A stretch of 64,000 nucleotides of DNA, from NCBI GenBank assembly GCA_050249835.1, contig JBFWPT010000006.1, positions 36,467-100,466 on the forward strand, given 5' to 3'. The notes below the pieces were generated by a model that saw only the letters and a program-made list of their open reading frames with translations, did not search any database and was not told where the DNA came from. The translations under genes were made by a program, and so were the position numbers. The DNA comes from Miltoncostaea sp050249835 (GTDB lineage: Bacteria > Actinomycetota > Thermoleophilia > Miltoncostaeales > Miltoncostaeaceae). How positions within the stretch are numbered: the first letter of the stretch is position 1; each line of letters begins with the position of its first letter. Shown here one piece after another: positions 55,688 through 63,861 of the stretch.

Positions 55688-57049
55688 TCAGAGGGTCGGC
55701 AGCCCCTCCAGCTCGGCGGCGGCGCGGTCGAGCTCCTCCTGGGGGAGCTCGTAGTCCGTCATGGAGCCCGACAGGTACGCGTCGTAGGCGCCCATGTCGA
55801 AGTTCCCGTGCCCGCAGAGGTTGAAGAGGATCGTCCGCTCGACCCCCTCCTCGCGGGCGCGCTCCACCTCCTCGGTCACGGCGCGCAGCGCGTGGGACGG
55901 CTCGGGGGCCGGGATGATGCCTTCGGCGCGGGAGAAGCGGACCGCCTCGGCGAAGCACTCGCTCTGGTTGTAGGCCCGCGCCTCGACCAGGCCGGTGTGG
56001 ACGAGGTGGGAGACGAGCGGCGCCATGCCGTGGTAGCGGAGCCCGCCGGAGTGGATGGCGGGCGGCACGAAGCCGTGGCCCAGGGTGTGCATCGCGAGGA
56101 GCGGGGTCATGCCGGCGGTGTCGCCGAAGTCGTAGCCGTAGTGGCCGCGGGTGAGGGTGGGGCACGCGGCGGGCTCGGCGGCGACGATGCGGATCTCGCT
56201 GCCCGCGGCCTTGTCGGCCAGGAACGGGAACGCGAGGCCGGCGAAGTTCGACCCGCCGCCCACGCAGCCGATCACCACGTCCGGCTCGGCCCCCGCCATG
56301 GCGAGCTGCTTGCGCGCCTCCTGCCCGACGATCGTCTGGTGCAGCAGGACGTGGTTGAGGACGCTGCCGAGCGCGTAGTTGGTGTCGTCGCGGGTGGCGG
56401 CGTCCTCCACCGCCTCGGAGATCGCGATGCCGAGGCTGCCCGTGCTGTCGGGCGTCGCCTCCAGGATCGCCCGGCCGGCGGCCGTGTCCTCCGACGGGGA
56501 CGCCACGACCTCGCCGCCCCAGGTGCGGATCATCGAGCGCCGGTACGGCTTCTGGTCGTACGAGGCCCGCACCATGTAGACCTTGCACTCGATCCCGAAC
56601 AGCTCGCAGGCGAACGCGAGCGACGAGCCCCACTGGCCGGCGCCGGTCTCGGTGGAGAGCCGGGTGACCCCCGCCTGCTTGTTGTAGTAGGCCTGCGGGA
56701 CCGAGGTGTTCGGCTTGTGGCTCCCCGCCGGGGAGACGCCCTCGTACTTGTAGAAGATCCGGCACGTGGTCCCGAGGGCCTGCTCCAGCCCCAGCGCCCG
56801 GTAGAGCGGCGTCGGCCGCCACATCGAGTAGATCTCGCGGACGGGGTCGGGGATCGGGATCCAGCGCTCCCCGCTAACCTCCTGCTCGATGAGGGCCATC
56901 GGGAAGATGGCCGACAGGTCGCCCGGACCGACCGGCTGGCCGGTGCCCGGATGCAGCGGCGGCGGCGGCATCGAGGAGAGGTCGGCGGCGACGTTGTACC
57001 ACCGCGTCGGGATGGCGTCCTCGGACAGCAGATAGCGGCGCTGGGCCAC
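55688..57049 (-). CDS. TrpB2-type tryptophan synthase beta-like protein
   Basis: 453 residues of the TrpB fold. PLP lysine in GSHKPN (near 115), the phosphate-binding GGGSNFAG and the catalytic Glu region ETGAGQWG are seen, with a long N-terminal extension (MPPPPLHPGTG, VSGERWIPI) characteristic of TrpB2. TrpB2 is usually not paired with TrpA and may salvage indole. It lies 22 bases from the sensor kinase gene, same direction, so it may be in its operon. Confidence 0.92.
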   Translation of the reverse strand: MAQRRYLLSEDAIPTRWYNVAADLSSMPPPPLHPGTGQPVGPGDLSAIFPMALIEQEVSGERWIPIPDPVREIYSMWRPTPLYRALGLEQALGTTCRIFYKYEGVSPAGSHKPNTSVPQAYYNKQAGVTRLSTETGAGQWGSSLAFACELFGIECKVYMVRASYDQKPYRRSMIRTWGGEVVASPSEDTAAGRAILEATPDSTGSLGIAISEAVEDAATRDDTNYALGSVLNHVLLHQTIVGQEARKQLAMAGAEPDVVIGCVGGGSNFAGLAFPFLADKAAGSEIRIVAAEPAACPTLTRGHYGYDFGDTAGMTPLLAMHTLGHGFVPPAIHSGGLRYHGMAPLVSHLVHTGLVEARAYNQSECFAEAVRFSRAEGIIPAPEPSHALRAVTEEVERAREEGVERTILFNLCGHGNFDMGAYDAYLSGSMTDYELPQEELDRAAAELEGLPTL

Positions 57050-57071
57050 CGGGTCCCCCTCGTCTCGGCGA

Positions 57072-58415
57072 CTACTCCTGCCCCGAGCCTACCCTGGCCC
57101 GCCGGGCCGGTGCGACCGCCTTCGCGGGCAGCCAGAGCGTGAACACGGACCCCTCCCCCGGGGTGCTGCGGACGGTCACGCGCCCCCCGAGCAGCGTCGC
57201 CAGCCGGCGCACGATCGACAGGCCGAGGCCCGACCCGCCGGCAGGCCGCTGCCGCCCCGACTGGACCCGGTAGAGGCGGTCGAAGATGTAGGGCAGGTGC
57301 TCCGCCGGGATGCCGACGCCGGTGTCGCTCACGGAGATCCCCGCCTGCCCGGGGGCCGTCGCGGGGGACAGGTGGACGAACCCGCCCCGCGGCGTCGCCC
57401 GGATCGCGTTCGACACGAGGTTGGAGAGGATCGTCTCCACGTGGGCCGGGTCGCCGAGGGCGATGAGGCTCCCCTCCGGCGGGTGCAGCGAGACCCCCTT
57501 GTCGCGGGCCTCGATGCCGAGGCGCGCCACGACGTCGCGGCCGGCGTCCATCAGGTCCATCGGCGCCGTGGTGACGGGCGGGTCGAGGTCGAGCCACGTG
57601 ATCTGCTGGAGGTCCCGCACCAGGTCGCGCAGGCGCGCGGCCTCGGCCCGGATGAACTCCGCGGACTCGCGCCGGTCCTCCTCCGTCGAGGCGGTCCCGT
57701 CCTCCAGCGCCTGGGCGAAGCCCTCGATCGCGGTGACCGGGGTGCGCAGCTCGTGGGCGACGTCGGCCAGGAACTCGCGCTGGCGCAGGTCGGCGGACTC
57801 CAGCCGCGCGGTCATGCGGTTGAACTCCTGCGCGAGGCGGCCGAGCTCGTCGTCGGTGACCGGCGCGCGCACGTCGAAGCGGCCGGCGGTGACGGCCTCG
57901 GCGCTGTCGGCGAGCGTGCTGACCGACGCGCGCAGGCGCGAGCCGATGCCGAGGGCGAGCCCCCAGATGAGGGCGCCGGTGCCGACGATCCCGATCGCGA
58001 GCAGGGCGACGAACATCCAGTCGCTCATCAGCCCCGCCGACGGGTCGGGCCGCTCCAGCAGCACCTCCAGGTCGCCGCGCGTCACCCGCGCCGAGGCCTC
58101 CAGGTCCTCCACCGGGCGGTTCCAGTGGACGGAGGTGCCCTCCACGTAGACGACGAGGCGCGCGTCGCCGATGTACCGCTGGGCCTCCCGCGCCGTGGAC
58201 GGCGCGTTCTCCAGGCCGTTGCGCTCGATCTGGCGGGCGATCGACTCCGCCTGGTCGTGGAGGGCCCGCTCCACCTCGTCGCGCGAGCGCGCCTCCACGA
58301 AGGAGACGAACACGAGCTGCACGACCACGAACACCACCACGAGCGCGACGCCGATCGCCAGGGCGACGCGCGCCTGGATGGAGCGCGGCCGCAGGCGGTC
58401 GACGAGGTCCCTCAC
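57072..58415 (-). CDS. Two-component sensor histidine kinase
   Basis: 447 residues. Two membrane helices (about 17-38 and 130-152) flank an extracellular sensor segment. A HAMP region, HisKA with phosphoacceptor His in FLADVAHELRTPVTAIEGF (about 221) and a HATPase domain (N box LSNLVSNAIRA, G1 SDTGVGIP, G2 GGSGLGLSIVRR) follow. GTG start overlaps the response-regulator stop (GTGA). Signal unknown. Confidence 0.93.
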   Translation of the reverse strand: MRDLVDRLRPRSIQARVALAIGVALVVVFVVVQLVFVSFVEARSRDEVERALHDQAESIARQIERNGLENAPSTAREAQRYIGDARLVVYVEGTSVHWNRPVEDLEASARVTRGDLEVLLERPDPSAGLMSDWMFVALLAIGIVGTGALIWGLALGIGSRLRASVSTLADSAEAVTAGRFDVRAPVTDDELGRLAQEFNRMTARLESADLRQREFLADVAHELRTPVTAIEGFAQALEDGTASTEEDRRESAEFIRAEAARLRDLVRDLQQITWLDLDPPVTTAPMDLMDAGRDVVARLGIEARDKGVSLHPPEGSLIALGDPAHVETILSNLVSNAIRATPRGGFVHLSPATAPGQAGISVSDTGVGIPAEHLPYIFDRLYRVQSGRQRPAGGSGLGLSIVRRLATLLGGRVTVRSTPGEGSVFTLWLPAKAVAPARRARVGSGQE

Positions 58416-59089
58416 GAGGGCTCGAGCCGGTAGCCCACCCCCCGCACCGCGACGATCCCGATGTCCTCGCCGAGCTTGCGGCGCAGGTTGGCCACGTGCA
58501 CGTCCACGGTCTTGCCGCCGACGGCCGACTGGTACCCCCAGACCTTCTCCAGCAGGCGCTCGCGCGTGTAGACGACCCGTGGGTGCGCGGCCAGCTCGGC
58601 GAGCAGGTCGAACTCCAGCCGGGTGAGGTCGACCTCCACGCCGTCCACCGTCGCCCGGCGGCTCGACGGCTCGAGCACGGCGGGCCCGGCGCGCAGGACG
58701 CGGTTGGGGTCGGGCGGCGCGCTGACGCGGCGCATGACGGCCTTCACCCGGGCGACCACCTCGACCGGCGAGAACGGCTTGACCACGTAGTCGTCGGCGC
58801 CCAGCTCCAGGCCGGTGATGCGGTGCGCCTCGTCGTCGCGGGCCGTGACCATGATGATCGGAACGGTGCCGACCTCCCGCAGCCGGCGGCAGACCTCGTA
58901 GCCGTCCATCTCGGGAAGCATCAGGTCGAGCAGGACGAGGTCGATGCCGCCCCGGCGGACCTGCTCCACGGCGGTCTCGCCGTCGGGCGCCTCGGCGACC
59001 GTGAACCCCGCGTCGGTGAGGTACAGCCGCAGCAGGCGCCGGATCGCTCGTTCGTCGTCGACCACCAGGACGTGACCGCGGCTGGCCAT
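58412..59089 (-). CDS. OmpR/PhoB-family response regulator
   Basis: 225 residues. Receiver domain with phosphoacceptor Asp55 (IDLVLLDLMLP), acidic pocket VVDDE and Lys of YVVKPFS. The winged-helix trans-reg-C domain ends in VDVHVANLRRKLGED and VRGVGYRLEP. ATG start. It precedes the kinase and is divergent from the DMT exporter, which may be a target. Confidence 0.95.
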   Translation of the reverse strand: MASRGHVLVVDDERAIRRLLRLYLTDAGFTVAEAPDGETAVEQVRRGGIDLVLLDLMLPEMDGYEVCRRLREVGTVPIIMVTARDDEAHRITGLELGADDYVVKPFSPVEVVARVKAVMRRVSAPPDPNRVLRAGPAVLEPSSRRATVDGVEVDLTRLEFDLLAELAAHPRVVYTRERLLEKVWGYQSAVGGKTVDVHVANLRRKLGEDIGIVAVRGVGYRLEPS

Positions 59090-59133
59090 CGGCCCGATGA
59101 TAGACCGTCCCGCCCACCCGTCCCGGAGGCCGC

Positions 59134-60108
59134 GTGCGTCCCCGTCACGTCGTCATGCTCGCCCTCCTGTCCGCGGTGTGGGGCGCCTCGTACCTCCTCA
59201 TCGCCGAGGCGGCCGAGGAGATGCCGGAGTCGCTGGTGGTGTTCGGGCGCACCGCGCTCGCCGCGGTCGTGCTGCTCGCGCTGGTGCGGGCGCGGCGCGG
59301 CCCGGCGTGGGCGGCGCTCGCCGACGTGCGCCGCCGGCCCTGGGACGCGCTGCTGCTCGGCCTGGTGGCGATCGCCCTGCCGTTCGCGCTCATCACCTAC
59401 GGGGAGCGGACCGTCCCCACCGGCCTCGCGGCGGTCCTCATCGCGGCCGTCCCGCTGCTCGTCGCCCTGATGGCCCCGGTCCTCGACCGCAGCGAGGTGA
59501 TGACCGGGATCCAGTGGGCCGGGCTGCTGCTCGGCCTGGGCGGCGTCGGGATGCTCGTCGGCGTTGAGCAGGCCGGCACCGCCGGCGAGTTCCTCGGCGC
59601 GATGGCGATGATCGGCGCGGCCGTCTCCTACGCGCTGTCCGGCTTCCTGCTGAAGCTCCGCCACCCCGGGGTGCCCGCCGAGACGACGACCCTCATCTCG
59701 GTGGGGGCCGCGGCGCTGCTGACGCTGCCGCTCGTCGCTGTCCAGCCGCCCACCCAGGTCCCGTCGGCGGGGGCCGTGCTGGCCGTCGTGGTCCTGGCCG
59801 TCGCCAGCACCGCCTGGGCGTTCGTCGAGTACTTCCGGCTCATCGGGCAGATCGGCTACGGGCGGGCGTCGCTCGTGGCGTACACGATCCCCCCGGTGGC
59901 GGTCGCCTACGGCTGGTGGCTGCGCGACGAGGCGGTCACCCCCGCCACGGTCGCGGGGATGCTGCTCATCCTCGCCGGGGTCTTCCTCACCGCCCGCGGC
60001 CGCCGTGCGGCGCCGTCGGGGCGGCCCGTCAGCCCTGCGGGCCCGCGACCAGGAACACCCGGCTCCCCGTCGCCTGGACCGAATCCAGGCGGGGGTGGCG
60101 GGCGTTGA
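59134..60108 (+). CDS. EamA/DMT-family exporter
   Basis: 324 residues with about ten helices in two EamA halves (SAVWGASYLLIAEAA... and GASYALSGFLLKLRH-like). Likely exports amino acids, nucleosides or other metabolites. GTG 59134 has GGAGG a few bases upstream. Its last 80 bases overlap the convergent 60029-60496 gene. The Pro/Gly tail after residue 300 looks like read-through past the natural domain. Confidence 0.87.
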   Translation: MRPRHVVMLALLSAVWGASYLLIAEAAEEMPESLVVFGRTALAAVVLLALVRARRGPAWAALADVRRRPWDALLLGLVAIALPFALITYGERTVPTGLAAVLIAAVPLLVALMAPVLDRSEVMTGIQWAGLLLGLGGVGMLVGVEQAGTAGEFLGAMAMIGAAVSYALSGFLLKLRHPGVPAETTTLISVGAAALLTLPLVAVQPPTQVPSAGAVLAVVVLAVASTAWAFVEYFRLIGQIGYGRASLVAYTIPPVAVAYGWWLRDEAVTPATVAGMLLILAGVFLTARGRRAAPSGRPVSPAGPRPGTPGSPSPGPNPGGGGGR

Positions 60109-60496
60109 GCGTCCACTTGAACCGGTAGACGCCGGGCGCCCAGTCGGCGGGGATCGTGTAGTTGCTCGACTCGGTGTAGACGCCGGGGTCCTCGGGCGGG
60201 AAGCTCTTGGAGAGCACCTCGAGCCGCTCGCCCGTGACCGCGTTCTCGATGACGAAGACGTGCCCCGTCCCGATCTTCTTGGCGCCGCTCACGCGGTAGC
60301 CCACCTCGAAGCGGTACTGGGTGCCGGCGCGTGCGACGAACACCGTCTCGCGGTCGGCGGCGTCCTCGGCGGGCGTGACCACCTTCACCGCGTTGGGCTG
60401 GATGCGGAGCTTGGCCCCCGGCGCCTGGCTGCCGGCCGGGACCGCGAGGGCGCCGACGATCCCCAGTGCGGCGATGGCGGTGAGGACGCGGCGCAT
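60029..60496 (-). CDS. Small secreted protein, unknown
   Basis: 155 residues with a signal peptide (MRRVLTAIAALGIVGALAVPAGSQA) and an all-beta, Ig-like mature part (QYRFEVGYRVSGAKKIGTGH, ADWAPGVYRFKWTLNARH). No family is recognised. Convergent with the DMT exporter and overlapping its 3' end. Confidence 0.78.
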   Translation of the reverse strand: MRRVLTAIAALGIVGALAVPAGSQAPGAKLRIQPNAVKVVTPAEDAADRETVFVARAGTQYRFEVGYRVSGAKKIGTGHVFVIENAVTGERLEVLSKSFPPEDPGVYTESSNYTIPADWAPGVYRFKWTLNARHPRLDSVQATGSRVFLVAGPQG

Positions 60497-60574
60497 CGCC
60501 GGTGATGATACCCCGGCGGGAGGCCGGGGCGGTGACGGGCGGGCCGGTTCCTGGCGGGAGCGGGGGACGACCCC

Positions 60575-60580
60575 TAAACT
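60575..60580 (+). promoter_or_regulatory. -10 element of tRNA-Phe
   Basis: TAAACT, 10 bases before the tRNA 5' end. Confidence 0.5.
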
Positions 60581-60590
60581 GCGCGGTCGC

Positions 60591-60663
60591 GGCGGGATAG
60601 CTCAGTTGGTAGAGCACACGACTGAAAATCGTGGTGTCCCCAGTTCGAATCTGGGTCCCGCCA
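60591..60663 (+). tRNA. tRNA-Phe (GAA)
   Basis: A complete cloverleaf. Acceptor stem GGCGGGA pairs with TCCCGCC, with D-loop TAGCTCAGTTGGTAGAGC, anticodon stem CACGA/TCGTG around loop CTGAAAA (anticodon GAA, 60624-60626) and T-loop TTCGAAT. The discriminator base is A (60663). CCA is not encoded. Confidence 0.97.
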
Positions 60664-60670
60664 TCGCCGA

Positions 60671-60695
60671 AAGCCCCGCAAATGCGGGGCTTTTT
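60671..60695 (+). terminator. Intrinsic terminator of tRNA-Phe
   Basis: AGCCCCGC / GCGGGGCT stem (extending to 10 bp) with a short A-rich loop and a following TTTTT, a classic Rho-independent terminator. Confidence 0.9.
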
Positions 60696-60740
60696 CTGTT
60701 GGTGCCCCAGATGCCCACAAGTCGTCTCGAAGCCCTTCAG

Positions 60741-60794
60741 AGCATGCGGGAGCATGCGGGGAGCGACACCGACCATGCGGGAGACCATGCGGGA
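60741..60794 (+). repeat. Short tandem repeats CATGCGGG
   Basis: AGCATGCGGG occurs twice in tandem (60741-60760) and GACCATGCGGGA twice in tandem (60771-60794), in otherwise featureless DNA downstream of the tRNA. Confidence 0.7.
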
Positions 60795-60827
60795 GCGCGT
60801 CGCGAGCGGCGTCGGTACGGTCATCCG

Positions 60828-61034
60828 ATGCGGGTGATCGGCGGGCTGGTGGTGCTCTATCTCGTTGCCGCGTTCGGCACGCGACTCGCAGAGCGCCGCG
60901 GGGTGATCCGTCGCTGTGGGTGCTCCACGGGATGCTGGTGCCGGAGGCCAGGCCTCGGCCTCTTCAGATGGGTGCTCCCGGTGCGCCATGCCTCGCGGGG
61001 CGACGGCGTGATGACCTGCTCGCCGCGCCGCTGA
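60828..61034 (+). CDS. Small Cys-rich one-helix protein
   Basis: 68 residues: an N-terminal hydrophobic helix (VIGGLVVLYLVAAFGT) then an Arg/Cys-rich stretch (RRCGCSTGCWCRR). The C-x-C-x3-C-x-C arrangement suggests metal binding. There is no ribosome site and the DNA is lower in GC, so coding is uncertain. It lies beside the metal-response genes. Confidence 0.45.
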   Translation: MRVIGGLVVLYLVAAFGTRLAERRGVIRRCGCSTGCWCRRPGLGLFRWVLPVRHASRGDGVMTCSPRR

Positions 61035-61043
61035 GGTAGGCGG

Positions 61044-61556
61044 TCAGGCGGGGGTCGCCGCTCCCGGGGGTGCCATCAGCACCCGGAGCCGCCAGGCGAG
61101 TGTCGCCCCCAGGACCACGAGCGAGCCCGCCGCCAGCCACGGTTGCAGCGGTGCGAACCACGTGAGCGCCCCCGAGGTGCCCAGCGCGAGCAGGACGAGC
61201 TTGTTGCAGACAGGGCAGCCGATCGCGAGCCACGCGAACGCACCACCGACGGCGCCGCCGGTGCCCGTCCCGCGGGTCGGGCAGGACGCGGCCTCGACGC
61301 CGAACCACGTCGCGCACAGGATGCCGCTCAGAAGGGACGTCGCCACCAGGACGGGCACCGCGTAGGCCTCCACGGGGGTCATGCGGCCGAACCAGGGGTT
61401 CGGGATGACGTCGGTGGGTACGCCCAGCAGCAACGCCGTGAGCACGGCGCCGATGAGCGCGGCCGCGACCGCGCGCGGCCACGCCACCCGGGCGCCGCTG
61501 GGGAGGACCGTCTCGGCCGGCATGCGCGCCCGCAGCCGGTCCAAGGGGGTCGTCAC
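61044..61556 (-). CDS. Membrane protein with GCPVCNK motif
   Basis: 170 residues with about four helices (AVAAALIGAVLTALLLG, YAVPVLVATSLLSGIL, a CPVCNK loop and WLAAGSLVVLGATLAW). The GCPVCNKLVLLALGTSGAL segment, with a Cys pair at a membrane boundary, recurs in membrane proteins near metal genes. Possibly metal or thiol transport. GTG overlaps the next gene's stop (GTGA). Function inferred only. Confidence 0.62.
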   Translation of the reverse strand: MTTPLDRLRARMPAETVLPSGARVAWPRAVAAALIGAVLTALLLGVPTDVIPNPWFGRMTPVEAYAVPVLVATSLLSGILCATWFGVEAASCPTRGTGTGGAVGGAFAWLAIGCPVCNKLVLLALGTSGALTWFAPLQPWLAAGSLVVLGATLAWRLRVLMAPPGAATPA

Positions 61557-61987
61557 GGCTGGGACGCCGGCCGCGGTCGCGCGAGTCGGCTCGCGGTGAC
61601 CGCCAGCAGGACGGCCGCAGCGGCGTGGAGCAGCATCGCCAGGGACGCGAGGACCGCGATGGTCGCCTCGTCGCCCCACTTCCGCGCCATCTCGATGCCG
61701 TCGAGCACGGCGAACCCCAGGCAGAAGGCGGACGCCGCGACCAGCACGTCGACGCGGCGGCCGAACCGCCACACCGCGAGCGCAACGATCAGCGACAGCA
61801 CGATGCCGGCGACGATGAGCGGGGTCGATTCGGTCTCGACGCCGAGGAGGGTCTCCTCGGCGTGCCCGCCGGACGCGCCGCTGTGCTCGCCGGCTTCGGC
61901 CTTCTCGATTCCCACGCCGATGGCGAAGGCGAGGGTCGCGAGCAGCAGGAGGGCGAGCGCGAGCGACCTCAGGGCGGGGGTCCTCAT
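61553..61987 (-). CDS. Three-helix membrane protein, hypothetical
   Basis: 144 residues with a signal-like N-terminal helix, then a His/Glu-rich exposed loop (HSGASGGHAEE) and two or three further helices. The ATG overlaps the stop of the MerF-like gene (ATGA), and its stop overlaps the next gene's GTG, so the three form one operon. No family is recognised. Confidence 0.65.
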   Translation of the reverse strand: MRTPALRSLALALLLLATLAFAIGVGIEKAEAGEHSGASGGHAEETLLGVETESTPLIVAGIVLSLIVALAVWRFGRRVDVLVAASAFCLGFAVLDGIEMARKWGDEATIAVLASLAMLLHAAAAVLLAVTASRLARPRPASQP

Positions 61988-62214
61988 GGGCCGGTCGGGG
62001 TCGCGCACCCGCACTGCGCACGCCGGCGCCGCTGCCCGCGCCGCACGAGCACGGCGGCGGCCCCGGTCAGGACGGCCGCGCACGCGATCCAGAACCAGCT
62101 CGCGCCGAGCGCCCCCGCCCATCCCGCACCCAGCAGCGCCACCAGGACGGGGACGATCCAGCAGGCGCTGCAGGCGCCGACGACGAGCAGCCCCGTCCCG
62201 AGCTTCCGCCTCAT
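61984..62214 (-). CDS. MerF-like small mercury or metal transporter
   Basis: 76 residues: two hydrophobic helices, a Cys pair in the first (Cys15 and Cys18, VGACSACWIVPVLVALLGAG) and a second pair at the C-terminus (Cys68 and Cys70). This is the layout of MerF/MerT mercury uptake proteins, which pass Hg(II) through cysteine pairs. The MerF CCxxP is replaced by CxxCWIVP. Overlaps the MerR-fusion gene and lies in the same operon. Confidence 0.7.
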   Translation of the reverse strand: MRRKLGTGLLVVGACSACWIVPVLVALLGAGWAGALGASWFWIACAAVLTGAAAVLVRRGQRRRRAQCGCATPTGP

Positions 62215-62993
62215 CGGCTCACCTGGTGCAGGCGGCGCGCCGGCGGCGCGGGATGCCCATCGATCGGGCAGTCGCCGCAGTCGCAGTCGATCAGCGTGTC
62301 GCACTCGGCCGCGAGGACGGCGCGCAGCTCGGCCCGCATGAGCTCGAGGCCGCGGATCCTCTCCTCGACCTCCTGCAGCTTCGCCTCGACCTGCGTCTGG
62401 AGGGTGGCGGGCTCGCCTGGCTGCGCGAACCGCGTCACCCGGACGATCTCCCGCGTCTCGGCGAGGGTGAAGCCGAGCCGCTGCGCCGCCTTGATGGCGA
62501 CGAGCAGTCGGATGTCCTCGGTCGTGTATTCACGATGGCCGGAGGGACGCCGCTGCGGCGTCGGCATGAGGCCGCGCCGCTCGTAGTACCTGAGCGTCTC
62601 CACCCCGACGCCGGCCTGGCGCGCCGCCTCACCGGCGCGGTAGGTGCGCTCCTGGAGATCGCGCGAGCCCGCGAGCGACAGGAACGCGTCGAGGGCGTCC
62701 TCGAACGGGGAGACGGCACGCACCTCCAGGCGGACGCGACGCGGCGACGTCCGGTCCAGCCGGAAGCGCCAGAACGGGCAGCACTCGAGCTCGGCCGCGA
62801 GCAGGTCTCGCAGGTCGCGCTCGGCGCGCACCCCCATCTCGAGGTCGATCGTGCCGACGGAACCGTCACGCTGCAGCCGCCTCACACGCGGCGCCAGGAG
62901 CGCACGGAACTCCGCGGCACGCGTGGCGGCGGCACCCGCGTCCAGGCTGCACGCAGGGCTTTCAGCGAGCCGGGCCAGTTCGGAAGTGGTCAT
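62211..62993 (-). CDS. MerR-family regulator with N-terminal Cys-rich domain
   Basis: 260 residues. Residues 1-105 form an extra domain with the segment ELECCPFWRF. It resembles small free-standing proteins next to metal genes in other actinobacteria (recalled pattern, not checked). Residues 116-190 are a MerR winged helix (YRAGEAARQAGVGVETLRYY, REYTTEDIRLLVAIKAA). The C-terminus has cysteines CDTLIDCDCGDCPI at positions where MerR binds Hg(II). It probably senses a thiophilic metal and controls its own operon. ATG start with adjacent operator. Confidence 0.88.
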   Translation of the reverse strand: MTTSELARLAESPACSLDAGAAATRAAEFRALLAPRVRRLQRDGSVGTIDLEMGVRAERDLRDLLAAELECCPFWRFRLDRTSPRRVRLEVRAVSPFEDALDAFLSLAGSRDLQERTYRAGEAARQAGVGVETLRYYERRGLMPTPQRRPSGHREYTTEDIRLLVAIKAAQRLGFTLAETREIVRVTRFAQPGEPATLQTQVEAKLQEVEERIRGLELMRAELRAVLAAECDTLIDCDCGDCPIDGHPAPPARRLHQVSR

Positions 62994-62999
62994 GAACCC

Positions 63000-63031
63000 A
63001 CTCTATGGTCGTACCACGGTACGGATTTCAA
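63000..63031 (-). promoter_or_regulatory. MerR-type promoter and operator
   Basis: On the minus strand TTGAAA (63031-63026) and TAGAGT (63005-63000) are separated by 20 bases, the overlong spacer of MerR-controlled promoters. The spacer holds the dyad CGTACC-AC-GGTACG (63010-63023), with GTAC-N4-GTAC at 63011-63022 as in mer operators. The -10 lies 6 bases from the ATG. Confidence 0.85.
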
Positions 63032-63104
63032 GTGCAGTTGCGAGACCGTGGCGTGGCTCCGGGAGTGGCGCAACGGATTCGCCGGGCTCGGATCGGCGAG
63101 TCGC

Positions 63105-63110
63105 TAGCCT
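63105..63110 (+). promoter_or_regulatory. -10 element of ynfA-like gene, leaderless type
   Basis: TAGCCT, 6 bases before the GTG at 63117. Confidence 0.4.
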
Positions 63111-63116
63111 CGGCTC

Positions 63117-63443
63117 GTGGCCGCCCGCTCGATCGCTCTCTTCGTGCTCGCCGCCCTCTGCGAGATCGGCGGTGCGTGGCTGATCTGGCAGGCGGTGAAG
63201 GAGGGCGGCCACTGGTGGCTGGCGGCGGCGGGCGGTGCGGCGCTCGTGGCCTACGGCTTCGTCGCCGCTCTGCAGCCCGACGCGAACTTCGGCCGCGTGC
63301 TGGCCGCGTACGGCGGGATCTTCGTCGCAGGCTCCCTTGTGTGGGGCGTGGCCTTCGACGGCTTTCGTCCCGACCGCTACGACGTCATCGGTGCCGCCAT
63401 CTGTCTCGTCGGTGTCGGCGTCATCATGTACGCGCGGGGCTGA
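63117..63443 (+). CDS. YnfA/UPF0060 family membrane protein
   Basis: 108 residues, four helices (ALFVLAALCEIGGAWLIWQAV at the N-terminus), with the signature RPDRYDVIGAAICLVGVGVI at the C-terminus. A small multidrug-resistance-like family with unproven transport role. GTG start; divergent from the MerR fusion. Confidence 0.9.
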   Translation: MAARSIALFVLAALCEIGGAWLIWQAVKEGGHWWLAAAGGAALVAYGFVAALQPDANFGRVLAAYGGIFVAGSLVWGVAFDGFRPDRYDVIGAAICLVGVGVIMYARG

Positions 63444-63483
63444 GTCACTCGGATCGTCGGTTCTTCGGCTCACCGGACACTCC

Positions 63484-63498
63484 AATGGGCATTAGAAT
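63484..63498 (+). promoter_or_regulatory. Operator and -10 of the CadC/ArsR gene
   Basis: AATGGGCATT (63484-63493) is a short perfect dyad. It overlaps TAGAAT (63493-63498), a -10 that lies 6 bases before the GTG at 63505. Autoregulation is likely. Confidence 0.5.
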
Positions 63499-63504
63499 GT
63501 CTCT

Positions 63505-63861
63505 GTGTCCGATGTCTGCGACCTCCTCTGTCTGGATCTCCCTCGTGCCGAGGCGCTTCGCCGATCCCGCCCCGACGGCCGGGCCGCCGAGGAGGCGGCC
63601 TTGCGGGCCAGGGCGCTCTCAGATTCGACCCGGCTGACGATCGCGGCCGCGCTCCGGGACGGCGGCGAGCTCTGCGTGTGTGATCTGTCGTGGGTGACAG
63701 AGCGATCCGACGGTCTCGTGTCCCACCACGCCCGGGCGCTGCGCACCGCCGGTCTGGTCTCCTCGCGGAGGGAGGGGAAGATGGTCCTCTACTCCCTGAC
63801 CGCCACGGGGCGGGATCTCCTGGAGGCGGTGCTCCCCGCCGTGACGTCCCGCCGGCGATGA
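63505..63861 (+). CDS. ArsR/SmtB-family metal regulator, CadC-like
   Basis: 118 residues: winged helix with ALSDSTRLTIAAALRDG, the metal-site helix GGELCVCDL (a Cys-x-Cys as in CadC) and HHARALRTAGLVSSRREGK. Two N-terminal cysteines (MSDVCDLLCLDL) complete a likely four-cysteine Cd/Zn/Pb site. Represses a metal exporter until metal binds. Overlaps the CDF gene by ATGA. Confidence 0.92.
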   Translation: MSDVCDLLCLDLPRAEALRRSRPDGRAAEEAALRARALSDSTRLTIAAALRDGGELCVCDLSWVTERSDGLVSHHARALRTAGLVSSRREGKMVLYSLTATGRDLLEAVLPAVTSRRR

